Positions 1 to 7,462 are shown, numbered from the stretch's first letter. The stretch is 7,723 nucleotides of DNA from an uncultured Gammaproteobacteria bacterium (GCA_937980285.1 CALJQI010000117.1:1-7723); one strand, 5' to 3'. Made by a program: numbers and translations. The notes: generated from the letters alone by a model not told the origin.

Positions 1-2423
1 GCACTGGCGCCGGTGACGCCCGGCGAGGGCAGATCGAGCAACTCTATATCCGGGCATTCATCTGCAATCTGGGTCAGTTCGTCGAGCATCGCGGCAGCGC
101 TATCGAACCCCTTCGGGATCGACGATTCGAGGTCTTCGGGCGATTGCCGCGAATGCAGCAGCCAGGCGAGCGCGCTATGCATCGGCTGCCCCTTGCTGCG
201 GCCGTCTCCGGCGTCGCCCCAGGCCAGGTAAACCGCGGATTTGGCCCGCGTCAGGGCCACGTAAAGCAGGCGCAGGTCCTCGGCCAGCCGTTCCTTTTCG
301 GCGATGTATCCGTGCTCCGTGAAGCGCTCGGAGCCGAGGTCGATAAAGGCGCGATGCTGGTGGTCGTGAAAACGCAGAATCGAGGCCGATTTGGACACCA
401 GCTTGCAGCGCCACAGGAAAGGCAGGAAGACCACCGGGTACTCCAGGCCCTTGCTTTTATGCACGGTGATGATCTTGACCAGCTCGGCGTCGCTTTCCAG
501 CCGCAGCTCGGCTTCCTCGCCGGCGTCGCCCGCCATCTGTGCCTGCAGCCAGCTCATCAGCGCATCGACGCCTGGACTCTGGCGCGATTGCTGCTGCATG
601 AGCTCGCCGAGGTGCAGCAGATTGGTCAGCCGCCGATCGGCGTCGTCCTGCCTCGACAGGGCCTGTCCGAGATCGAGCGCCTCGAGCATTTGCTGAAACA
701 TGACGATGAAACCGAAGCTGTTCCAGCAAAGATGCAGCGCCTGCAAGCGATCGATCCATTGCTGCCAGCGCTCTTCGTCGTCGAAGTACTCGGCCAGTTC
801 GACATAGTCGAGATTGAACAGGCCGCTGGCGAGTGCGCGCCGCAGGCAGCGTTCGTCGTTCGCATGGGCAATGCCCTCGAGCAGCTGCAACAGCCCCTGC
901 GCTTCGTCGCTGGAAAAAACCTTGTCACGACCGATCGAAACCGATTCTATGCCCGCCGCGCTCAGGCTGTTGCGAACCTGCTCGCCTTCGCGGTTTTCCC
1001 TTACCAGTACCGCGATATCGCCGCTTTTCAGCGGCCGACCCGCGATCGTCGCCCCGCTTTCCGGGTCGAGCAGACGGGAGATCTCGCCGACCAGGGCCTG
1101 GTCGATCGAAGCCTGGGTCATGCCGACATTCCGGGTTTTGCCGTTATCCTGCAGCGGAAGCCTCCAGATCGTCATCGACGGTTCGACCCGGCCGGCGATC
1201 GACAAGGTTGCGTCGTCGTTGATTTCGGCAGCGACGGCGGCGCTGAATTCGATCGCCTGGCTGTAGATGAAGGGATCGCCGCGTCGCGTGAAAACATGGT
1301 TGACCGCGTTGACCAGGCCGGCCTGTGAGCGCCAGTTGGTTTGCAGCGAGAAAACACGCAGCCCGGGGTCTTGCCTGGCCTCGATATAGGTGAAGATATC
1401 GCCGCCGCGAAAGCCGTAAATCGCCTGCTTGGGATCGCCGATCAGCGTCAGGCTGAGGTCCTGCTGCTGGAAATAAAGACGCTGAAAGATTTCGAACTGC
1501 ACCTGGTCGGTATCCTGGAACTCGTCGATCATCGCCACTGGGAATCGCGATCGCAGGCGTTGCGCCAGTCGCTCGCCGACCCTGTGCCGCAGGGCCGCCA
1601 GCAGCAGGTCGAGCTGATCCTGGTATGCGAGCTGGGCGGCGTTTTGTTTCTCGGCTGCTACCCGCAGGCTCGCGTATTCATGCGCTTCGCACAGGGCGCG
1701 CGCCTTCAAATCTCGCAAAACCGAATCCCGTTCTTCGTCCGCGAGGTCGATGTCGGCATACTGCCGCAGCAACTGCGAGAGACTGTGCTCGACATCGGGC
1801 AAGATGCGATCCTGCCGATGCTGGCGCAATTGCCGATGCCAGAGCGCAAGTTGACGCAGGCCGGGGACCGCCTGATTGAGCAACGTCCAGGCCCGGCTCG
1901 ACAGCGGATAGGTATTGAGCCGCCACCAGTCCTTCAGCGCCAGCTCCCAAAAATGATCGTCGTTGCTGACGATTTCCGATTCGAACTGGCGGTTGCTGAG
2001 CAGGGCGTGATCCTGCAGTGCGGCGTGGCAAAATCCGTGAATCGTCGAAATCATGGCTTCATCCATGCTGCGCAGCGCGTACTGAATCAGGCGCTCGTTT
2101 CGCTGTTGCTGCTCGGCTGCGCTGGCAAGATGCCATTGCAGCAGCAATCGAAGGAACTCGTCGTCGGGACAAACCCGGGTATCGAGCGTTTTCAGCGCCT
2201 GGTACAGGCGCGCCTGAATGCGTTGATGCAATTCGTCGGTGGCGGCGTTGGTAAAACTGACCACCAGGATTTCAGATGGCTGGCGCCCGTCGAGAATATG
2301 GCGCAAGTACAGGTTTGCGATGGTGTAGGTTTTACCGGTGCCGGCACTGGCCTCGATCAGGCTGACGCCTTCGAGATCGAAGTCGAGACAGGCGCGGGCG
2401 TCGAGCACGGTTACCTGGTTCAC
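1..2423 (-). CDS. recB: RecB, exonuclease V beta subunit (C-terminus cut by window edge)
   Basis: This is the 3'-5' helicase and, in its missing part, the nuclease subunit of RecBCD, which unwinds and degrades double-strand ends and loads RecA after Chi. The frame is open without interruption from the GTG at 2423 to the left edge, giving 807 residues; E. coli RecB has about 1180, so the last third with the nuclease domain is outside. Superfamily 1 helicase motifs appear in order: Walker A EASAGTGKT (Lys31), TIHGFC, Walker B IDEFQDTD (Asp300), GDPKQAIYGFRGGD (from about residue 329), QTNWRS, TVHKSKGLEYP (residues 653-663) and LLYVALTRAK (Arg726). The GTG start is preferred because it overlaps the recC stop (GTGA), has an SD-like AGGGTGA six bases upstream, and puts the Walker A lysine close to its position in E. 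coli. No ptrA lies between recC and recB, unlike in E. coli. The identification is firm; only the exact start is inferred. Confidence 0.96.
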   Translation of the reverse strand, partial: MNQVTVLDARACLDFDLEGVSLIEASAGTGKTYTIANLYLRHILDGRQPSEILVVSFTNAATDELHQRIQARLYQALKTLDTRVCPDDEFLRLLLQWHLASAAEQQQRNERLIQYALRSMDEAMISTIHGFCHAALQDHALLSNRQFESEIVSNDDHFWELALKDWWRLNTYPLSSRAWTLLNQAVPGLRQLALWHRQLRQHRQDRILPDVEHSLSQLLRQYADIDLADEERDSVLRDLKARALCEAHEYASLRVAAEKQNAAQLAYQDQLDLLLAALRHRVGERLAQRLRSRFPVAMIDEFQDTDQVQFEIFQRLYFQQQDLSLTLIGDPKQAIYGFRGGDIFTYIEARQDPGLRVFSLQTNWRSQAGLVNAVNHVFTRRGDPFIYSQAIEFSAAVAAEINDDATLSIAGRVEPSMTIWRLPLQDNGKTRNVGMTQASIDQALVGEISRLLDPESGATIAGRPLKSGDIAVLVRENREGEQVRNSLSAAGIESVSIGRDKVFSSDEAQGLLQLLEGIAHANDERCLRRALASGLFNLDYVELAEYFDDEERWQQWIDRLQALHLCWNSFGFIVMFQQMLEALDLGQALSRQDDADRRLTNLLHLGELMQQQSRQSPGVDALMSWLQAQMAGDAGEEAELRLESDAELVKIITVHKSKGLEYPVVFLPFLWRCKLVSKSASILRFHDHQHRAFIDLGSERFTEHGYIAEKERLAEDLRLLYVALTRAKSAVYLAWGDAGDGRSKGQPMHSALAWLLHSRQSPEDLESSIPKGFDSAAAMLDELTQIADECPDIELLDLPSPGVTGAS

Positions 2424-5400
2424 AGGACTTCACCCTGTTCGAGCAGTTGCGCGTACAGCCGCTGTGCATAGTGATCGAAATCCGTGCTGTCGAAGGGTAG
2501 ATTGTGCCCGGCGCGCAATACGAGCTGGATGTACGGATCCTTGCTGTCGCCGCCGACGCTCCATTCGGAATGCCAGCCGCGCGAGACCCTGGTCAGGGCT
2601 TTACCCTTGTCCGGTTCACTGGCCCAGGTAAAACTCGAGTCCGGGAAAACCGCAAGCGGGCGGCAGATGCCGGCCTGGTAAAGCTGGCTATATTGTTGAA
2701 GCTGGGCGCGCGCAGCGCCCGCCTCCAGCGGCGGCAGGCGCCAACTTTTGTCCTTGCTCAACAGCAGACTGCATTCGTTATCAGGCAGGCGCTGCTCGGC
2801 GCACACAACCAGGTGGTCGATCCATAGCGCCAGCAACTGGCGGCCCTTGAAGCTGCCGCCGTGATAAGCCATCAGGCCCTTGCCGGGATAGTAGTTCGAC
2901 ACCGAACCGGCCAGTCGGTTGAAATCGTCGAGCACGACTTCGCAGGCGAGAATTTTTACCGGCAGCGCGCGGTACTCCGCCAGCGCTTCGAACCAGTCGG
3001 ACTGCTGTTGCCGGATCGTCTCCACCTGCGCCGCAGCGGCGTGCCCGTGGGCCAGCAATCCCTGCGCCAGCAAACGCTGCTCGCCGTCCTCGCGATCGGC
3101 CAGCGTATCGCTGGCGAGCTGTTGTTTCAGCCGCCACTGATCGAGATAGGACAGGTCGAAGGTTTCGTCGTCGGCGGGAAGTTCGTCTTCGCCGAGATAT
3201 ATACCGAGGCGCTGGCGAAAAAAGTACTGAATCGGGTTGGCGACAAAGCGCCGCAGCTGCGCCAGGTCGATCACCGAATCGGCCTCGGGCGTCGAACACA
3301 GCGTTTGTTGCGGCCAGGGTTTGTCGGCGCCAGCAGCAGGCTGCGCCAGCTGTTTCGCGACATCGCACCAGTATTGTTGGTAACTGAACTCGTTGCCGCC
3401 GTAGTTGGCGCCGGAAAAAACCTGCATCGGGTGAAAGCGCGTCAATTGCAGGCTGAACTTGCGCGCATCGCCGGCGGCCTGAAAATGCGTATCGATGAAA
3501 TCCAGCAGCTCCTGTAAAAGAACCGACGGTTGCTGATCGCTATTGTCCCTGAGGCTGCGGCCGGTATAACTGATATAGAGTCGCTTGCGCGCGCACAGCA
3601 GGGTTTCGAGCATAAGGTAACGATCCTCGCTGCGATTGCTGGGGTCGCCCGCCCGCGGGCTGGCCGACATCAGTTCGAAATCGTTATGCGGATCGCGACG
3701 CGGGAAATCGCCTCGATTCATGCCCAGCAAACAGATCACCTTGAAAGGGATGCTGCGCATCGGTCGCATACCGCAAAAAGTGACGCCGCCCGAGTAAAGC
3801 TGGCCGCTTTGTTCGCTGGACTGCAGCAATTGCGCCATCAGGTAGACCAGTAACTGCGGCGAAATCTCGCTGCCGGCGGCGGACGGCAGTTCGCTGATGG
3901 CATCGCGCAGTTGCTGCAGGCGGGATTCGCGCGGGTCTGTCTCGACGAAAAAATCCTCCAGCAGCTGCATCAGCAACATCTGCCATTCGACAGCATCGCG
4001 TTGCTTGCCGAGCCGGTTGCGCCACTGGCGCAGGCGCTCGAAGAAATGCCAGAAACGCCCGAGGGTAACCGCGTCGCTGTCGTCCCCCGGCAATAGCGGA
4101 GCGATGCCGTGCCACAGTTCGTCGCCGGCCAGCGAATAGCCGGCGAAAAAGCGCTCGCGTACCTGCTGCCAGGTGTTGCCAGGGGTCGATGGCAGATCGA
4201 AATCCAGTTTGTGATCGGCGTCGATACCCCAGCGGGTATGTCCCTGCTCCACAAGCTCCCGAATCGCGGCCAGCGCCTGCTCGTCGAAATCGAAACGCCG
4301 CCGTATCGAATCGTTATCCAGCAGTGCGAGAATTTCGCTGATGGTGAAGCGGCTCTGCGGTAGCTTCAGCAGCTGTAGAAAAGCCAGCACCATGGGATGC
4401 TGGTCGCTGAGCCGGATATCGGAAATATTGCAGGCGATGCGCTGCGGCTGGAATACCGCCTCGATATAGGGCGCGTAGGCCGCGATATCGGGCACCATGA
4501 CGAGAATATCTTCCGCGCTCAAATCGTCATCCTGCTCCAGCATGGCCAGGATCTGGTCGAGCAACACCTGGCATTCGCGCATCGCGCTGTGACAAACGTG
4601 GATGCTGACCGAGTCGTCCGGCTCGAGCGCTTGCGGCGCCGGCTCGAGGTTGAAAATCGATGCCTGTATGCGGCCCAGCAAACTGCCGTCGTCCGGCGCA
4701 TCGAACATGTCGACGTCGATCGACTCTGCGCTGATACGGCTCAGCAACAGGTCCTGGAACACCTGTCCCTGCTGGCCCCAGGAGGCCAATAGTTCGTTGC
4801 CGGCGTCGAACAGGTCCTGCTGATGCGGGCTCGACAGGCGGCGCATGGATTTGCGCTTTTCGGTTTCCAGGTCTGCCCAGTACTGGTCGGAGGGACTGTG
4901 CAGGTACAGGTTCAGCTCCGTCAATGGCGCCAGCACGCGCAACACCTCGAGATAAAGCGGAGCCAGGTTGGACAGTGCGAACAGGTTGACTCGTCGCGGC
5001 AGGGCCGGCCATTCGGTTGCCTGCTCGAGCGTTTCGATCAGCCGGGATATGCTGGCCACGCGATGCGCCTGCCCGCGGCTGTCGACCAGTTCACGCCACA
5101 GCCGCGCCTGCCAGTGGTCGTCGTCTCCCTCTGACCATGCCTGGATAGTCTGCGGGCGATAGGACTGGTAACGGTCGAAACTTTCGGCGATTCGCTGCGC
5201 CAGTTGCCAGCGCTTGATGCCGCTGCGGTCGTCGTCTAGATAGGCCTGCAAAGGCTCGAAAGCGCGCTCGCCGAGCAATTCCGGCAGCAGCCTGAATACT
5301 TGCCAGCCAAGCGCCTGGCGCGAGTACGGATCCTGTTGCGGCAGATCGGTCAGTACCGAGGCCGCCAGGCGCCAAACCCATTCCCCCGCCTGAGGGTACT

Positions 5401-5584
5401 GGATATTGGCCGCGATTCCCTGCTGCTGCGCCATGCGCAAATTGAGCCATCGCGCCATCGCGTAGGTCGGAACCACGATGACCTCGGCCGCGAAAGGGTC
5501 GGCCAGCGGTGTCGTCGCCAGCTGCTGCCGCAGGCGGAACTGCAGGGTTTCGACGCGATTCGAGCTCAGAATGGTTAAAGCCAT
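2420..5584 (-). CDS. recC: RecC, exonuclease V gamma subunit
   Basis: RecC is the scaffold and Chi-scanning subunit of the cytoplasmic RecBCD complex. It has degenerate helicase-like domains and holds RecB and RecD together. The protein is 1054 residues, slightly shorter than E. coli RecC (about 1122), and complete. The N-terminus is family-typical: SSNRVETL, ARWLNLRMAQQQGIAANI near residues 44-61 and YRPQ near 142. The strongest signature lies in residues 601-697: VTFCGMRPMRSIPFKV, LLGMNRGDFPR, DRYLMLETLL, YISYTGRSLRDNS and SVLLQELLDFI. The ATG at 5584 gives the expected N-terminus, but the bases before it carry no recognisable Shine-Dalgarno sequence. The stop overlaps the recB start, so the two are probably co-transcribed and translationally coupled. 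Several residues aligned to known Chi contacts of E. coli RecC differ here (see findings). Confidence 0.97.
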   Translation of the reverse strand: MALTILSSNRVETLQFRLRQQLATTPLADPFAAEVIVVPTYAMARWLNLRMAQQQGIAANIQYPQAGEWVWRLAASVLTDLPQQDPYSRQALGWQVFRLLPELLGERAFEPLQAYLDDDRSGIKRWQLAQRIAESFDRYQSYRPQTIQAWSEGDDDHWQARLWRELVDSRGQAHRVASISRLIETLEQATEWPALPRRVNLFALSNLAPLYLEVLRVLAPLTELNLYLHSPSDQYWADLETEKRKSMRRLSSPHQQDLFDAGNELLASWGQQGQVFQDLLLSRISAESIDVDMFDAPDDGSLLGRIQASIFNLEPAPQALEPDDSVSIHVCHSAMRECQVLLDQILAMLEQDDDLSAEDILVMVPDIAAYAPYIEAVFQPQRIACNISDIRLSDQHPMVLAFLQLLKLPQSRFTISEILALLDNDSIRRRFDFDEQALAAIRELVEQGHTRWGIDADHKLDFDLPSTPGNTWQQVRERFFAGYSLAGDELWHGIAPLLPGDDSDAVTLGRFWHFFERLRQWRNRLGKQRDAVEWQMLLMQLLEDFFVETDPRESRLQQLRDAISELPSAAGSEISPQLLVYLMAQLLQSSEQSGQLYSGGVTFCGMRPMRSIPFKVICLLGMNRGDFPRRDPHNDFELMSASPRAGDPSNRSEDRYLMLETLLCARKRLYISYTGRSLRDNSDQQPSVLLQELLDFIDTHFQAAGDARKFSLQLTRFHPMQVFSGANYGGNEFSYQQYWCDVAKQLAQPAAGADKPWPQQTLCSTPEADSVIDLAQLRRFVANPIQYFFRQRLGIYLGEDELPADDETFDLSYLDQWRLKQQLASDTLADREDGEQRLLAQGLLAHGHAAAAQVETIRQQQSDWFEALAEYRALPVKILACEVVLDDFNRLAGSVSNYYPGKGLMAYHGGSFKGRQLLALWIDHLVVCAEQRLPDNECSLLLSKDKSWRLPPLEAGAARAQLQQYSQLYQAGICRPLAVFPDSSFTWASEPDKGKALTRVSRGWHSEWSVGGDSKDPYIQLVLRAGHNLPFDSTDFDHYAQRLYAQLLEQGEVL
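2430..2436 (-). promoter_or_regulatory. Ribosome binding site for recB inside recC
   Basis: The minus strand reads AGGGTGA six bases before the recB GTG, within the last codons of recC. It supports the GTG at 2423 as the start and coupled translation of the overlapping pair. It is an imperfect match to AGGAGGT, so the call is moderate. Confidence 0.5.
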
Positions 5585-5617
5585 GGATGACGGAGTTTAC
5601 CGGCCTGCGGGCTGGTG

Positions 5618-5650
5618 ATTATAAATCGGTTGCGGCTCATAGCATGAGCC
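5618..5650 (-). promoter_or_regulatory. Likely recC(B) promoter with consensus -10
   Basis: Read on the minus strand, a perfect TATAAT lies at 5623-5618, which would start transcription near 5611 and leave an untranslated leader of roughly 27 bases before the recC ATG. No good -35 hexamer is seen at 16-18 bases spacing; that position is instead occupied by a palindrome (separate entry). The promoter could therefore be weak or depend on an activator. This is inferred from sequence alone. Confidence 0.5.
5634..5650. promoter_or_regulatory. Perfect 7-bp inverted repeat, possible operator at the recC promoter
   Basis: GGCTCAT and ATGAGCC flank a 3-base centre (AGC) as a perfect inverted repeat. 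It sits immediately upstream of the TATAAT of the recC promoter, over the -35 region. The size and placement fit a site for a dimeric regulator. There is no T-run, and it is not a LexA box of the E. coli type. Chance cannot be excluded. Confidence 0.4.
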
Positions 5651-5710
5651 AGGGCAACGGGCAAGGCCGGATTTCATTCAAAAATTTAATTGATTACCCC
5701 GACAGAATTC

Positions 5711-5739
5711 ATAACATTGTAGCCGGATTGTTCTATTAT
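5711..5739 (+). promoter_or_regulatory. Candidate promoter upstream of the 306-residue gene
   Basis: ATAACA (5711-5716, 4 of 6 to the -35 consensus) and TATTAT (5734-5739, 5 of 6 to the -10 consensus) are 17 bases apart in an AT-rich stretch. Transcription would begin near 5746, leaving a leader of about 30 bases before the ATG at 5778. It competes with the next candidate; the sequence cannot decide between them. Confidence 0.35.
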
Positions 5740-5766
5740 TGTCAGATTCTAAATGGTAGATATAGC
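5739..5766 (+). promoter_or_regulatory. Alternative promoter giving a nearly leaderless transcript
   Basis: TTGTCA (5739-5744, 5 of 6) and TATAGC (5761-5766, 4 of 6) are separated by 16 bases. A start 7-9 bases after the -10 would fall at about 5773-5775, only three to five bases before the ATG at 5778. This would fit the lack of a Shine-Dalgarno sequence at that gene. Confidence 0.35.
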
Positions 5767-5777
5767 GTGCGCACCCG

Positions 5778-6698
5778 ATGGCAACCGCTGCCGACAATAG
5801 CCCCCAACCAGCAAACGGCGCCCGCCGTAGCGAAGACACTATCGAGTACGTTTTTTACGATGGTTACTGGATTCGATATTACGCGCCGCTGGAAGATACG
5901 CTGGCCAATCGCAAGCGCCTGATCGATAGCCTGACCCGCCGTGCCTTCCATCACACCGAGGCCGGCATCAATACCCCCGGCAAGAGCCTTGACCTGGCGC
6001 GCGCCGCCTACGAGAGCGAAACCGATCCGCAGCGCAAGCGGGTAAACGCGGCCATGCTTGCTGGCGCCCTGTTCAATCGCGCCACCGACTTGTTCACCTC
6101 GATCGTGGACCTGGGCGAACTCGGCGTGCAGGTCAGCCATAGTAACGAGTTGATGCGCGAGTGCAGCGATTGCTTCCAGGAAGCGCTGACGCTGGGCAAG
6201 CAGGTCAAGCATCACAGCGGCTGCGAGGGCATCGACGAGGTCTGGGGCGAGCCGTTCAAGGCGTTTACCATGCCGGTGGGGGATTTTTACAGGTCGCGTT
6301 TCGTTAAAATCGCGCAAAGCATGCGTGACATCGACCTGGTCGCCGATTGCATGATCGAAGTGTTCTGCGGCCGCGCCCTGTTTGCCGAGATCAGGGAGTT
6401 GATCGTCGATTACGCGACGGCGGCCCGCCAGATCGCCGAAACCATGAAAAAAGACCCGGTAATTTTCCACGTCTGGCCGAACTTCGTCGCCCTGGGCGAG
6501 CAGCTCGACGCCTTCAAGCCCGCGCTGGCCGAGGATTCCGACCAGATGTTGCGCATGCGCGTGGCCTACGGCCGCGACCTGATCCAGGAGGGCCGGCGGC
6601 TGATCGGCTATATCGCCAGCGCGCGCGTGCCGATGCCGAAAAGCAGCCAGGCCTATATCGAAAAATGCCAGCGTTATAACAGGGCATCGCTGCCCTGA
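5778..6698 (+). CDS. Unrecognised, mostly helical 306-residue protein
   Basis: I do not recognise a family. The protein is soluble by appearance: no signal peptide or hydrophobic membrane segment is visible. Residues 1-20 are polar and probably disordered. An aromatic stretch follows (EYVFYDGYWIRYYAP, residues 23-37), then mainly charged, helix-favouring sequence to the end, with a break at GEPFKAFTMPVGDFYRSRF (residues 157-175). Six cysteines occur (129, 132, 149, 191, 197, 297), including one C-x2-C, but they form no known zinc pattern. The ATG at 5778 is the only usable start before the aromatic core, because an in-frame TAG lies at 5763-5765 and no other start codon appears until about residue 93. 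No Shine-Dalgarno sequence precedes it. The opposite strand is also open here, but its His/Gln/Gly-rich product looks like a codon-bias shadow. A 2OG-Fe(II) oxygenase gene begins 41 bases downstream on the same strand, so the two may form an operon. Confidence 0.85.
   Translation: MATAADNSPQPANGARRSEDTIEYVFYDGYWIRYYAPLEDTLANRKRLIDSLTRRAFHHTEAGINTPGKSLDLARAAYESETDPQRKRVNAAMLAGALFNRATDLFTSIVDLGELGVQVSHSNELMRECSDCFQEALTLGKQVKHHSGCEGIDEVWGEPFKAFTMPVGDFYRSRFVKIAQSMRDIDLVADCMIEVFCGRALFAEIRELIVDYATAARQIAETMKKDPVIFHVWPNFVALGEQLDAFKPALAEDSDQMLRMRVAYGRDLIQEGRRLIGYIASARVPMPKSSQAYIEKCQRYNRASLP
6680..6697 (+). other. Hairpin across the stop of the 306-residue gene
   Basis: CAGGGCA and TGCCCTG form a perfect 7-base stem with a TCGC loop, overlapping the TGA stop at 6696-6698. 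No T-run follows, so it is not a classical intrinsic terminator. It could stabilise the upstream message or modulate expression of the downstream gene, or be coincidental. Confidence 0.4.
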
Positions 6699-6739
6699 TT
6701 CACGTATCATAAGCACATCATCAAGACATTAGCGTTACT

Positions 6740-7444
6740 ATGGCGAAAAAATCCAGGTCGGATGCCAGTCCGAATACCATCACGCTTTGGCCGACCACGA
6801 TCCTGGCCAGGCGTTTCGCGCATTACCAGAAGGTCAACCCGGCGCTGCTGGAACTGTTTTACCAGCATCGCGACCGCGAGCAGCGCAGCCCGCAGCAGGC
6901 CTATGCCAGCAACGACGATCTGCTCAGCCAGTACCCGTTGCACAAGGAACTGAACGAGCTCGCCGAGTTCATCAGCCAGGGAATCGTCGAGGTTGCGAAA
7001 GAGGCCAACCGCGGGCTATGGCGCGAAGGCGAGAAAGTCAGCGTTACCCTGACCGGCCTATGGTTCCAGATCTCCAACGGATTTTCATTCCATGAAATGC
7101 ACGTGCATGGCAATTGTTCCTGGTCGGGCGTCTACTACGTGCGCGCGGGTGATTGCAGTAAAGGACCGGAAGCGGGCGGCCAGCAGCCTAACGGCGTGAC
7201 GCGATTCTACGGGCCGCACGTCGAGCACATGGCGGGCGGTTTTGGCGATTACGGCAATCTTTACCTGCACGACAACTGCTTCGATTCCTATCCCGAAGAC
7301 GGCAAGCTGTGCGTGTTTCCGTCACACATCAAGCATATGCCGTTTCCCTACAATGGCGAGGAAGACCGGGTCATCGTTTCGTTTCACGCGCAGGTGTTCA
7401 ACGCCAGCGGCGCGCAAAACTACGACTATTCTTTCAACAACTAG
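6740..7444 (+). CDS. Putative 2OG-Fe(II) oxygenase (PF13759/TIGR02466 type)
   Basis: The 234-residue protein resembles the 2OG-Fe(II) oxygenase superfamily, whose members use iron, oxygen and 2-oxoglutarate to hydroxylate proteins or small molecules; the substrate here is unknown. The characteristic core is visible: TLTGLWFQIS (residues 103-112), the proximal metal-site segment HEMHVHGN (H118, H121, H123) leading into WSGVYYV (128-134), then the distal segment CVFPSHIKHMPFPYNG with H199, and R210 in DRVIVSF, the likely 2-oxoglutarate carboxylate contact. The N-terminal LWPTTILARRF (16-26) is also typical of this family, in which proteins often begin with a short 'lfptpv' strand. Residues 135-180 form a long Gly-rich segment between the two metal-site halves. 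The ATG at 6740 lacks a clear Shine-Dalgarno sequence. The family call rests on remembered motifs, not a search. Confidence 0.82.
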   Translation: MAKKSRSDASPNTITLWPTTILARRFAHYQKVNPALLELFYQHRDREQRSPQQAYASNDDLLSQYPLHKELNELAEFISQGIVEVAKEANRGLWREGEKVSVTLTGLWFQISNGFSFHEMHVHGNCSWSGVYYVRAGDCSKGPEAGGQQPNGVTRFYGPHVEHMAGGFGDYGNLYLHDNCFDSYPEDGKLCVFPSHIKHMPFPYNGEEDRVIVSFHAQVFNASGAQNYDYSFNN

Positions 7445-7462
7445 CCCCGGAGGTATCTAAAA

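Noticed and set aside
144..2471. Two long plus-strand open frames (144-1328 and 1341-2471) opposite recB
   Set aside because: They lie exactly codon-on-codon against the recB frame, whose helicase motifs are unmistakable. Their products are Gln/Val/Leu-rich without domains, as expected from GC-biased codons read in antisense.
5666..5729. Direct repeat GCCGGATT at 5666-5673 and 5722-5729
   Set aside because: An 8-base repeat in a region of about 190 bases is not far from chance expectation and is not attached to any other structure.
5509..5922. A 137-codon plus-strand frame across the recC start and the intergenic region
   Set aside because: It overlaps the conserved recC N-terminus and the start of the next gene, has no ribosome binding site, and its product looks random.
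5742..6716. A 324-codon minus-strand open frame covering the whole 306-residue gene
   Set aside because: Its product is rich in His, Gln, Gly and Ala with no recognisable motif, while the plus-strand product has a balanced composition, an aromatic core and a neighbour on the same strand. The plus strand is the better choice, though not proven.
7449..7454. GGAGGT resembling a strong ribosome binding site after the oxygenase stop
   Set aside because: No start codon at suitable spacing opens a frame; the following sequence is the hairpin repeat.
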